Shown here piece by piece: positions 37,482 to 45,250 of a stretch of DNA of 64,000 bases (position 1 is its first letter; every line of letters begins with the position of its first letter). This DNA is from Rikenella microfusus. GTDB taxonomy: Bacteria; Bacteroidota; Bacteroidia; Bacteroidales; VadinHA17. Location of the stretch: positions 22,701 through 86,700 of the forward strand of contig DYKN01000009.1 in assembly GCA_020722575.1 (NCBI GenBank). Direction: 5' to 3'. A program made the position numbers and the translations under genes. Under the pieces are notes generated by a model, which was given only the letters and a program-made list of their open reading frames with translations, made no database searches and had not been told where the DNA came from.

Positions 37482-38948
37482 TTATTTATCGCGCTTAACC
37501 ATTTTGATCAGATTACCTCCTGCATCTCTGATTTCAAGAATAAATGGCATATGCCCGGGTAAACTGTGAGTTGCACATGAAAAACATGGATCATAAGCTC
37601 TGAAAGCCATTTCTATCATATTCAGGATCCCTTCGTTTACCTCGACATCAGTCTTAATCAAACCTTCCGCAGCTTTTCTGACCGACATGCAAATAGCAGC
37701 ATTATTATTTGTTGTTCCGACAATAATATTTGCTTTCTTTACGATTGCCTTCTCATCGGTCCAATAATGATGTGTAAGTGTACCTCTCTGTGCCTCCACT
37801 ATTCCAACACCCTCACCTCGTATTGGACCTGGTTCGGCTTTCAACATTTTTCCTGTAATGTCTGGATCAGTAATTAGCTCATATAACCTTTCAGCAGAAT
37901 AAAGCAACTCTATGAGCCTTGCCCAATGCATTGCAAGGGTGGCATGTACAGGCTTACCTCCAAGGGTTGAGTACATTCTTTCGTATTCTTTCTGTGCAAG
38001 TGGTGTTGCCATACCATCTGATGCATTCAACCTGGAAAGAGGAGTTGCATGATAAATCCCTGAATTCTGGCCGTCAATAAAACCTTTCCAGCCAATTTTT
38101 TTCAGATAAGGAAACTTCAGATAGCTCCACGACTCAACATGTTCGGCAATATGTTCGAGATATTCCGGCGGAGAATATTTACAAATCTCATTACCGCTGG
38201 TATCAACCACTCTCACCTTCCCGTCGTAAAAATTTACCCTATTATTTGAATCAACAAGTCCCATTGAGTGAAGGCGCAAAGTATATGGACCATTAATAAT
38301 TAAATCCACATATTCTTTATTCTTCAGGACGAAATCTTCGAAAATTTGCAGGGAAAATTTTGCAAATTCAATAAATCCTTTAGCTTTTATTTCGATATCT
38401 TCCCGCTCTTTTTCATTAATTCCTTTTCTTACTCCTCCCGGTATATTCATTACCACAAAAGTCTGATGGCCTCCGAGAAGTGCCTGAATTTCCTGTGCTA
38501 GTCGACGTTGTTTGATAACTTCTGTCCCTATTTCCTTACCCACTTTTTCAATAACCCCCACGATATTTCTTTTAGCAGCTTCTGCCATCGGTCCAACAAC
38601 AAAATCCGGTGCTGCAAGTGCATAAAAATGGGCAGAATGGCTATGGATAAAGTGAGCCATATAAAAAAGTTCCCTGAGTTTTTTTGCTGTTGGAGGCGGA
38701 TCGAGGCCAAAAACCTCATCAACTGCCTTGCCTGAAGCCATGTGATGACAACCAGGGCATACCCCGCAGATTTTTGCAGTTATTGCTGGTAATTCCTCAA
38801 CCGGTCTGCCTTCGCAGAATTTCTCAAAGCCGCGAAGCTCAGGAATCTGAAAATAAGCATTGCTTACTTTTCCGTTATCATCCAGGAAAATCTCTATTTT
38901 CCCATGACCTTCGAGTCTGGTAACCGGGTCAATAGTAATTCTTTTCAT
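37482..38948 (-). CDS. [NiFe] hydrogenase large subunit, group 3 (MvhA-like)
   Basis: This subunit holds the NiFe(CN)2CO active site. The 488 residues carry the N-terminal ligand motif RLEGHG then ICGVCPGCHH (cysteines at about 61 and 64) and the C-terminal motif DPCFSCATH (cysteines at about 455 and 458). A 27-residue tail follows the final histidine and would be removed during maturation; a candidate protease is encoded at 41272-41745. The short L1/L2 motifs, absence of a Tat partner and neighbouring MvhD and HdrA genes fit the cytoplasmic group 3c (Mvh-type) hydrogenases. It overlaps the small-subunit gene by 4 bp. Group placement is inference from motifs and neighbours. Confidence 0.93.
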   Translation of the reverse strand: MKRITIDPVTRLEGHGKIEIFLDDNGKVSNAYFQIPELRGFEKFCEGRPVEELPAITAKICGVCPGCHHMASGKAVDEVFGLDPPPTAKKLRELFYMAHFIHSHSAHFYALAAPDFVVGPMAEAAKRNIVGVIEKVGKEIGTEVIKQRRLAQEIQALLGGHQTFVVMNIPGGVRKGINEKEREDIEIKAKGFIEFAKFSLQIFEDFVLKNKEYVDLIINGPYTLRLHSMGLVDSNNRVNFYDGKVRVVDTSGNEICKYSPPEYLEHIAEHVESWSYLKFPYLKKIGWKGFIDGQNSGIYHATPLSRLNASDGMATPLAQKEYERMYSTLGGKPVHATLAMHWARLIELLYSAERLYELITDPDITGKMLKAEPGPIRGEGVGIVEAQRGTLTHHYWTDEKAIVKKANIIVGTTNNNAAICMSVRKAAEGLIKTDVEVNEGILNMIEMAFRAYDPCFSCATHSLPGHMPFILEIRDAGGNLIKMVKRDK

Positions 38949-39919
38949 ACGATTTTCCTCCTTAATAAAGATACTGGCAGGCTGAATCTGTAAAAATATC
39001 CGGCAGTATCGACCAGATCATCGAGAATCTTTACTATTTCTTTAGGTTCTTTTTCATCAATAATACTTGCTATCGATGACATCATTTTTGCTCCGGGATC
39101 GACAATTCCAGGAGGTGGCCCGTAACACCCTCTGCAAGGCGCATTTCCTTTAATACATCTATGGCCACAACCTGTCCGTGTAGCTGGTCCCATGCACAAA
39201 ACTCCCTGCTCAAGAAAACAGGTAACTCCATCATCTTTTATTTCCCATGGTCTTTTTAATTTTTTAATACGTTTATTTTCTGTTTTAATTCTGGTGCATT
39301 CTTCACATTGAGTTTTTATACCTGCACCAATCACTAACCCCTTCGGAGGCAAGGTAGCACCACTTACTATGGCAGTGAAAACCTCAAGAAGCCTTTCTGT
39401 CTGGGGCGGACAACCCGGAATAGAATAATCTACTTCCGTAACCTGCGAAAGAGACCGTACATCATTATAAAATTCCGGAAGGTCCAATGTGCCTTCGGGA
39501 ACTTCAGAATCCGTAAGCGGAATTATCTTTTCAGGATTTACAACCGATTCCGCCTCAAGGTAAACCCTTTTAAACAGCTCATATTTTGTGCTTAAGTTTG
39601 CCAGTCCTGGTATACCTCCCATATGTGCGCAACTACCATAAGCAATCAGCAGCTTGCTCTTACGCCTCAACAGTTTTGCCATTTTTTCATTCTCGCTGTT
39701 TCTTACAGCCCCGTTAAAAAGCGTAATATCAATATGCTCATCCGGCATTTCCTCAACATCATGATATTTAGTGTCAAGGGCTATAGGCCAGAAAACAAGA
39801 TCAGCAGCTGATATCACATCAAACAATTTTTCATGAACATCCAGAACCGACACACAACAGCCTCCGCATGCAGCTGCCCAATAAACTGCCAGCTTCAATT
39901 TTGGTTTCTTAACTTCCAT
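38945..39919 (-). CDS. [NiFe] hydrogenase small subunit (MvhG-like)
   Basis: The small subunit carries iron-sulfur clusters from the active site to the next partner. The 324 residues show the proximal cluster motif CGGCxVS (cysteines at about 18 and 21), AYGSCAHMGG (cysteine at about 97), SIPGCPPQTE, and a C-terminal cysteine-rich part (CMGPATRTGCGH, CRGCYGPPPG) for the other clusters. There is no Tat signal, so the enzyme is cytoplasmic. It overlaps the large subunit by 4 bp and lies 19 bp after the MvhD-like gene. Confidence 0.93.
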   Translation of the reverse strand: MEVKKPKLKLAVYWAAACGGCCVSVLDVHEKLFDVISAADLVFWPIALDTKYHDVEEMPDEHIDITLFNGAVRNSENEKMAKLLRRKSKLLIAYGSCAHMGGIPGLANLSTKYELFKRVYLEAESVVNPEKIIPLTDSEVPEGTLDLPEFYNDVRSLSQVTEVDYSIPGCPPQTERLLEVFTAIVSGATLPPKGLVIGAGIKTQCEECTRIKTENKRIKKLKRPWEIKDDGVTCFLEQGVLCMGPATRTGCGHRCIKGNAPCRGCYGPPPGIVDPGAKMMSSIASIIDEKEPKEIVKILDDLVDTAGYFYRFSLPVSLLRRKIV

Positions 39920-39937
39920 AAAAGCCTAATTTATATT

Positions 39938-40363
39938 CTATGAAAAATTTGTAATTGTTTCCCGTATTTTACAGGGGCCCAGCTCAGTAATTGTCTCCGT
40001 AAAACTGTTTACAAGATCGGCAAATTGTTTCCCTTCACTGGCGCTTATCCATTCAAGCTTCAGCCTCTCCGCCTCTAATCCCATTTGCCGGATATATTTC
40101 TGGAGTAATAAATACCTCCGCAGGCAACGGTAATTACCTTCCTGGTAATGACAATCACCAGGGTGACAACCACAGATCAGAACACCATCCGCACCATTAA
40201 CAAATGCTTTCAGTACAAACGTAGGCTCAACACGACCTGAACACATTACCCTGATAATTCTGATATTGGGCTTGTATTCAATTCTTGAGGTTCCTGCTAA
40301 ATCTGCTCCTGTATATGAGCACCAGTTGCAGAGAAAGGCGACAATCCTGGGTTTGAATTCCAT
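39938..40363 (-). CDS. MvhD-like hydrogenase iron-sulfur subunit
   Basis: MvhD is a small protein with a [2Fe-2S] cluster that links the hydrogenase to HdrA. The 141 residues carry the family signature: FLCNWCSYTGAD (Cys 12 and 15), RVMCSGRVEPTFVLKAF (Cys 41) and ICGCHPGDCHYQEGN (Cys 64, 66, 71). It is the first gene of the six-gene hydrogenase/HdrA/QmoC-like run. Its presence marks the assembly as a Mvh-type hydrogenase that is joined to an HdrA-like partner. No promoter could be recognised in the 225 bp upstream. Confidence 0.93.
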   Translation of the reverse strand: MEFKPRIVAFLCNWCSYTGADLAGTSRIEYKPNIRIIRVMCSGRVEPTFVLKAFVNGADGVLICGCHPGDCHYQEGNYRCLRRYLLLQKYIRQMGLEAERLKLEWISASEGKQFADLVNSFTETITELGPCKIRETITNFS

Positions 40364-40588
40364 ATTTTTTTGTATTATAATCCTGAATCAATACCTTGTA
40401 ATTTAAAAAAAATTTCAAGAAATCAATAAAAATTTGAAAATTAATCATTTATCGTGATTTTTTTTCACAATAACTTTCATAAAAAATAGAATAAAAAAAT
40501 CTGCTTCATCCGCAAACCAAGGATTCCACAGATAAACAAATACCTCTAAGATTAAAGATTACCTTAAATTAGAGAGGTTATTTTCCTA

Positions 40589-41044
40589 TTATTTTTTTTT
40601 CTCGGGCCAGTTCGTCCATTTACTGACCTTCAGATTCAATAATTCATCAATCCTCCTGTAAAGCTCATCAGCTTTAAGCGGTTTTTCAATAAAGGCATCA
40701 ACCGGCAAAAACTCATCATCTGTATCAGGAGAAAAGTTAAAATAAGGTTTACGGGTATTTATTGCTGTTAGCATTAGAACAGGAATATGTGAATATTCTT
40801 TATCATAACGCATCTTCTGAGCAAAATCAAAACCTTTTGATTCACCTTTGTTCCCGAACATCACATCAAGAATTATTAGATCGGGCTTAATCTCCTGCAT
40901 TTTAATCCATCCTTCTTCAGGATCATATGCGCTTGAAACATCGTAGCCTTTAACTTCCAGCATTTTAACAATTGCTGCAACCAGGTCTGTATCATCTTCT
41001 ATTACCAGAACTTTTTGTTTGTCGCTCATTTGGTGTTCCTCCAT
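40589..41044 (-). CDS. Stand-alone response-regulator receiver domain protein
   Basis: The 151-residue protein is one receiver domain: VLVIEDDTDLV near the N-terminus (acidic pocket), LIILDVMFGN (phosphoacceptor Asp), MLTAIN (Thr) and IEKPLKADEL (Lys). There is no DNA-binding output domain. The loop after the phosphoacceptor is longer than usual (FGNKGESKGFDFAQK). It lies between the nrf/protease operon and the hydrogenase operon on the same strand, with 225-227 bp gaps on both sides. The histidine kinase at the far end of the hydrogenase run is a candidate partner. Confidence 0.9.
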   Translation of the reverse strand: MEEHQMSDKQKVLVIEDDTDLVAAIVKMLEVKGYDVSSAYDPEEGWIKMQEIKPDLIILDVMFGNKGESKGFDFAQKMRYDKEYSHIPVLMLTAINTRKPYFNFSPDTDDEFLPVDAFIEKPLKADELYRRIDELLNLKVSKWTNWPEKKK

Positions 41045-41271
41045 TAATTTTTGGTTTCTTGAGCTGTTAATATTTAATCCAATTATTTGACTGCACTATT
41101 TAAATATCAATTCTTTCTTTCCTGCCTAATAAAATTATGAATTTAATGTTAAACAGCAATATAATATTTCGGAAATATTTTCACTTTAAAAAAACAGCAT
41201 TCCCTCAAGGAAAGAAAAGTGTCTAACGTTATCTATCTATGAAATTCAACAAAAAATAAGTTCCTCTTCAC

Positions 41272-41745
41272 TTACAAAATCAGTTTTTTTACTTCAGAAA
41301 AGACTCTTTCAAAAATCACTCTATATTTTTTCTCCAGCGCCGTTGATAACCCCGTACCAAATTTTCTTTCATTACACACTCCTATTGCAACAATGTGTAT
41401 TTCCGCAGGAATTTTAAAGCCCAATTCATTCCCCAGTTCGAGTGCCTGCAGAAATCCTGCATCATGCATATTTGAAACATGAGACGTAATTTTAAAATCG
41501 GAAGGAGTTAACAGATAAATATCTCCAGGCAAACTGGAAGAAGAATGGATAGAATCAATTATTACCACTCTGTCAAACCCGATTATTCTTTCAAGAATTT
41601 CCATTCCTCCGCAGCTCGCCGTTTCAATTGTAGCCAGTTTTTGTAATTCGGTCTCAATCAAATCATTCGCCAGACGAATACCTATACTATCGTCAGTCAA
41701 TATCTCATTCCCGAGGCCAAGTATTAATTTTTTGGTTTTTATCAA
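41272..41745 (-). CDS. Hydrogenase maturation endopeptidase
   Basis: These proteases check nickel insertion and trim the C-terminal tail of the NiFe large subunit. The 157 residues show the family pattern GLGNEILTDDSIG (with the conserved Glu/Asp nickel ligand region), VIIDSI in the second beta/alpha unit and a HDAGFLQALELG segment that includes the conserved histidine. It follows nrfA by 1 bp and so is in the DUF190-nrfH-nrfA unit rather than in the hydrogenase run, though it most likely serves the large subunit at 37482-38948. Confidence 0.88.
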   Translation of the reverse strand: MIKTKKLILGLGNEILTDDSIGIRLANDLIETELQKLATIETASCGGMEILERIIGFDRVVIIDSIHSSSSLPGDIYLLTPSDFKITSHVSNMHDAGFLQALELGNELGFKIPAEIHIVAIGVCNERKFGTGLSTALEKKYRVIFERVFSEVKKLIL

Positions 41746-41746
41746 C

Positions 41747-43255
41747 TCAGTACAATTTTTTTTCAGTTAAAGGGTTTATCCCTTTGTTCCAATCCGGAAG
41801 AATATTCAGAATAAATTCCTCTTTTTCTTCATTTAATTTTTTCATATCAAGTCCAATATATTTCTGGGCCTTTGTTTTGCTATCAATATCAGGCAAAGAA
41901 ATTTCTGAATTATATCCCAGAGAAGCCAGCAGTCTGGCAAGTTTTACTCTTACTTCTGAGGCCAGGGCAATAGCTCCGGCAATTATTCGGGATGTTTCCA
42001 CCGGTGAATGAAAAGAATTTCCGTGCCCTGCCGCTACAAAATCCCAGCGCCATTGTGCCCTTCTTATACCAAGGAGAATTTCCTGCATTTGCTCTTCCCT
42101 GGCTCCCTTATCCCATGCACTCTTTGCTTCAAGATGACATTTCACAAGAAGTTTTTCAAGAGTTTTACGATTCTCGTATATTTTCTCCTGCCGCTGGTAA
42201 ACATCATTAATCAGCCGTGCTGTCTCTTCCCTGTGGCAAACCTGACAGGAATTTGCTACATTGTTAAGCGGACTCTGAATATGGTGATCTGTGAATTTTT
42301 GTCCACCCTCACTTATAAACGGCATGTGGCAGTCGGCACATGATACGCCTCTTGATGCATGAATACCTGTCATATAAATCTCATAATCCGGGTGTTGCGC
42401 CTTCAGCATTGGTGCACGGCTCAGAGCATGAACCCAATCAGAAAATTCTATCTCATCATAATATTTCTCAATTTCTTCAACTGTTAATCCGTTTTTCCAG
42501 GGAAAAACCAGATAATCAACTCCCTCTGCAATATTTTTATTAAAGTAGTATTCCACATGGCATTGTGCACAAACAAGGCTTCTCATTTCCTGATAAGAGA
42601 CCTTTGCCAGATCCCTTCCTGAGCTTTCAAATGCTTTCTGCAGAGCAGGTCTGGTTATTCTAAGGTTCATATTTTTAGAGTTATGGCAATCGGCACAACC
42701 GACGGTGTTTGTGACTTTATGTCCCAGTTTCTCCCATGTGCCTTTGTAAAAACCTTCTTCTCCCTCTTCAGCGATTAATCCCGGTATATTTGAACTCTTG
42801 CATGTCCAGCAGGTATTGGGCATTGGAGAACGAACCCCCTGGCGAGGTGCGCCGGTACGGAGAGTCTGGCGAATATCTTCAACTGAATAGTAGTGACCTC
42901 TGCCCTGTTTATAATCTTTTGAGAAAGAGTATCCTGCCCAAAGAACTACCATTTCAGGCGATCCTTCAAGCATATCAATAGAAGCATTGCCATTAAATCT
43001 GCTTCTAAACATTGTATCGGCAGTTTTCAAATATGAACCATATTCTCTAGGGAAAGCTTCTCCCCATTTGCCGTTGTCTGGTTCATTTTCAGGAAATGTG
43101 ATTTGAGGAGTATATGTAAAAATAGCTTCCGCCCTTCTCTCTATGATTGAGGATGCAAGCATTCCAAGAAAGAAGACTGCCACAACAGTTGCAATAAAAA
43201 GAACCCAGCCGGCCCATGGATTATCTTTTATTATCTGATTAATTGATTTCATCAT
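41747..43255 (-). CDS. nrfA: Cytochrome c nitrite reductase, pentahaem catalytic subunit
   Basis: NrfA reduces nitrite to ammonium with six electrons in the periplasm. The 502-residue protein has an N-terminal membrane anchor (about 17-37), five haem-binding motifs, and the diagnostic CWTCK catalytic haem motif at about 149-153. The other four are CADCH (about 187), CAQCH (about 229), CADCH (about 306) and CQVCH (about 337). Five haems with one lysine-ligated site define NrfA. It is 33 bp downstream of nrfH and 1 bp before the hydrogenase protease gene. Confidence 0.97.
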   Translation of the reverse strand: MMKSINQIIKDNPWAGWVLFIATVVAVFFLGMLASSIIERRAEAIFTYTPQITFPENEPDNGKWGEAFPREYGSYLKTADTMFRSRFNGNASIDMLEGSPEMVVLWAGYSFSKDYKQGRGHYYSVEDIRQTLRTGAPRQGVRSPMPNTCWTCKSSNIPGLIAEEGEEGFYKGTWEKLGHKVTNTVGCADCHNSKNMNLRITRPALQKAFESSGRDLAKVSYQEMRSLVCAQCHVEYYFNKNIAEGVDYLVFPWKNGLTVEEIEKYYDEIEFSDWVHALSRAPMLKAQHPDYEIYMTGIHASRGVSCADCHMPFISEGGQKFTDHHIQSPLNNVANSCQVCHREETARLINDVYQRQEKIYENRKTLEKLLVKCHLEAKSAWDKGAREEQMQEILLGIRRAQWRWDFVAAGHGNSFHSPVETSRIIAGAIALASEVRVKLARLLASLGYNSEISLPDIDSKTKAQKYIGLDMKKLNEEKEEFILNILPDWNKGINPLTEKKLY

Positions 43256-43288
43256 CCTGTTAAATGATTTTTTCAGAGTTATAAAAAA

Positions 43289-43873
43289 TTATTTTTTATT
43301 CTTTTTTGTGGATTTGAGCCACTCTGGCAGGGGCGATTCAGGAACTGGCACTCTGGCCCATGGAACTGCAGAAAGACTGTTGACCCTGCCGTGAGGAGTT
43401 TCCCTGTGACATTCAGTACATTTTCTGTTTATTCTTTCGTCCTTGATATTCCTGTTAACTGTCATAAGCCTGCTATCAATCAGCAATTCAGAGTGACACC
43501 TGATACAGTTCTTTTGCACAACCCTGCTTCCTGGTTCCTTTATAAATATTACCTGGGGTTCCCTGCGAAGGGTAAATATCGTCGCATGCCTTATACCATC
43601 TTTTGCTTTGAAAAAATATTTACTGAACAAATTATTGTGAGGCACATGGCAATCGTTACAGTTCGTTTTTTCCCTGTGGGAACTGTGGTACCAGGTTGCA
43701 TACTGAGGAGCCATAATATGACAATTTACACATGTTGCAGGATCATCACCAAGGTATGAAAATGCCTTTGAAATATAAACCGAGTAAAAAAGAAGACCTG
43801 TCAATATGCCCGTAATAATAATCACAGATAACTTCCATCTTTCAGGCGGAGAAAATTGTTTAATGAATCTCAT
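43289..43873 (-). CDS. nrfH: NrfH-type tetrahaem cytochrome c quinol dehydrogenase
   Basis: NrfH anchors NrfA and takes electrons from menaquinol. The 194 residues have one membrane helix (about 14-36) and four CxxCH motifs (about 48, 72, 123 and 152). Haem motifs at 48 and 72 surround the conserved quinol-side region. It is 33 bp upstream of nrfA and 11 bp downstream of the DUF190 gene, the standard nrfHA order. Confidence 0.95.
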   Translation of the reverse strand: MRFIKQFSPPERWKLSVIIITGILTGLLFYSVYISKAFSYLGDDPATCVNCHIMAPQYATWYHSSHREKTNCNDCHVPHNNLFSKYFFKAKDGIRHATIFTLRREPQVIFIKEPGSRVVQKNCIRCHSELLIDSRLMTVNRNIKDERINRKCTECHRETPHGRVNSLSAVPWARVPVPESPLPEWLKSTKKNKK

Positions 43874-43884
43874 CCTGTAACAAA

Positions 43885-44229
43885 TTATTTACCGGTTCCT
43901 TTCTTGTGAAGTAAAACTGTCACAGGTTCAATAGTCACAAGACAGCCTTTAGGCATTTTTATAAGTTCGGGCTCAAGATACCTGAAGAATTCGTTAAGTT
44001 TCTCGGTTTCATCTATTATTTCAATCATTACTGGCAATTTTTCGGTAAGTTCCCAGAATTTTGTAGATGTGACAGCTCTGGAGCTCAAACCATATCCCAT
44101 TATGCCACGGTAAACAGTAACACCGGCAATTCCTTTTTCCTTTGCCAGATAAACAATATGTTCATACAAAAGCTCGTTACCTATTTTGTCGGTATTGCTT
44201 GCATGAATTTTAAGTACACCTTTTGCCAT
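43885..44229 (-). CDS. DUF190 family PII-like protein
   Basis: DUF190 proteins share the ferredoxin-like fold of PII signal proteins and probably bind small molecules. The 114-residue product has the family features LLYEHIVYLAKEKGIAGVTV, YRGIMGYG and a final LVTIEPV strand. It is the first gene of the nrf unit, ending 11 bp before nrfH. A regulatory link with nitrite respiration or hydrogenase is only inferred from this position. Confidence 0.85.
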   Translation of the reverse strand: MAKGVLKIHASNTDKIGNELLYEHIVYLAKEKGIAGVTVYRGIMGYGLSSRAVTSTKFWELTEKLPVMIEIIDETEKLNEFFRYLEPELIKMPKGCLVTIEPVTVLLHKKGTGK

Positions 44230-44398
44230 ATTGTAAAGTTTAAAATTTCCCCTGAACTCTGTTTCAGCTTATATTTTCCAAGATAATAATTTTTTCGTTA
44301 TCTCAGATTTTGTTGTTAATTCATTAATAATTTATTATTTTCACAAATGTTTAATATACTGTATTTTTAGATTTTAATTAACGCAAAAATCAGTAATT

Positions 44399-45250
44399 AT
44401 GGACAGTAATATTAAGTTACTTTATGAAGAATACAGGCGTGGAGGTTTCTCGCGACGTGAATTTCTGAAGAGGCTGGTGATATACACTGGCAGTACGGCA
44501 GCTGCGATGGCTGTTCTTCCAGCTCTTGGCGATGACATTATAGAAGCATCAGAATTACAGGATTTTCCTGGCCTGTTAACGGAATTTATAAAATATCCTG
44601 GCGCCACAGGCGATGTCAGAGCATATCTTGCAAGGCCGGTCAAACCGAAAAAAAATCCTGCGGTAATTGTTATCCATGAAAACCGTGGTCTGGTGCCTCA
44701 TATCCAGGATGTAACACGAAGGATGGCAAAAGAAGGGTTTCTTGCACTGGCTCCGGATGCATTATCTCCTGTAGGAGGAACACCGGATGATATCAGTAAT
44801 GTTGGCGAACTCTTCAAAAAGCTGAACAATGAAGAGACTGTAAAAAACTTCGTTGCAGCGGTGAAATACCTCGAAACACACCCGAATTCAAACGGTAAAG
44901 TGGGTTGCACAGGTTTTTGCTGGGGCGGTGGCATGACGAATCAGGTAGCGGTTAATTCCCCGACGTTAAAGGCTGCTGTCCCTTACTATGGCCGTCAGCC
45001 TGCACCGGAGGATGTTTCCAAAATAAAAGCTGCCATAATGGCACACTATGCTGAAAATGACCAGGGTATCAATGCTGGCATACCAGCTTTTGAGGAGGCA
45101 CTTAAAAAAGCAAATATCGAACACAAAATTTATATGTACCCTAAAACTCAGCATGCTTTTAACAATGATACTGGCCCAAGATATAACGCAGAGGCCGCCA
45201 AACTTGCATGGCAAAGAACAGTTGAATTTTTTAAGGAAAAACTGAAATAG
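44399..45250 (+). CDS. Dienelactone hydrolase family protein with Tat-type signal
   Basis: This is an alpha/beta hydrolase of the dienelactone hydrolase family. The 283-residue product has a twin-arginine motif SRREFLK at about 18-24 followed by a hydrophobic stretch, pointing to Tat export. The nucleophile elbow GCTGFCWGGG contains a cysteine at about 174, the general form of this family. An aspartate near AENDQGINAG and a histidine in PKTQHAFNND complete the triad. The substrate is unknown. It is divergent from the nrf unit and its stop abuts the stop of the following minus-strand gene. Confidence 0.88.
   Translation: MDSNIKLLYEEYRRGGFSRREFLKRLVIYTGSTAAAMAVLPALGDDIIEASELQDFPGLLTEFIKYPGATGDVRAYLARPVKPKKNPAVIVIHENRGLVPHIQDVTRRMAKEGFLALAPDALSPVGGTPDDISNVGELFKKLNNEETVKNFVAAVKYLETHPNSNGKVGCTGFCWGGGMTNQVAVNSPTLKAAVPYYGRQPAPEDVSKIKAAIMAHYAENDQGINAGIPAFEEALKKANIEHKIYMYPKTQHAFNNDTGPRYNAEAAKLAWQRTVEFFKEKLK

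Noticed and set aside
40364..40588. Sigma-54 type promoter for the hydrogenase run
   Set aside because: No GG-N10-GC element with the right spacing was found on the minus strand, and no Bacteroidetes -7 match was clear either.
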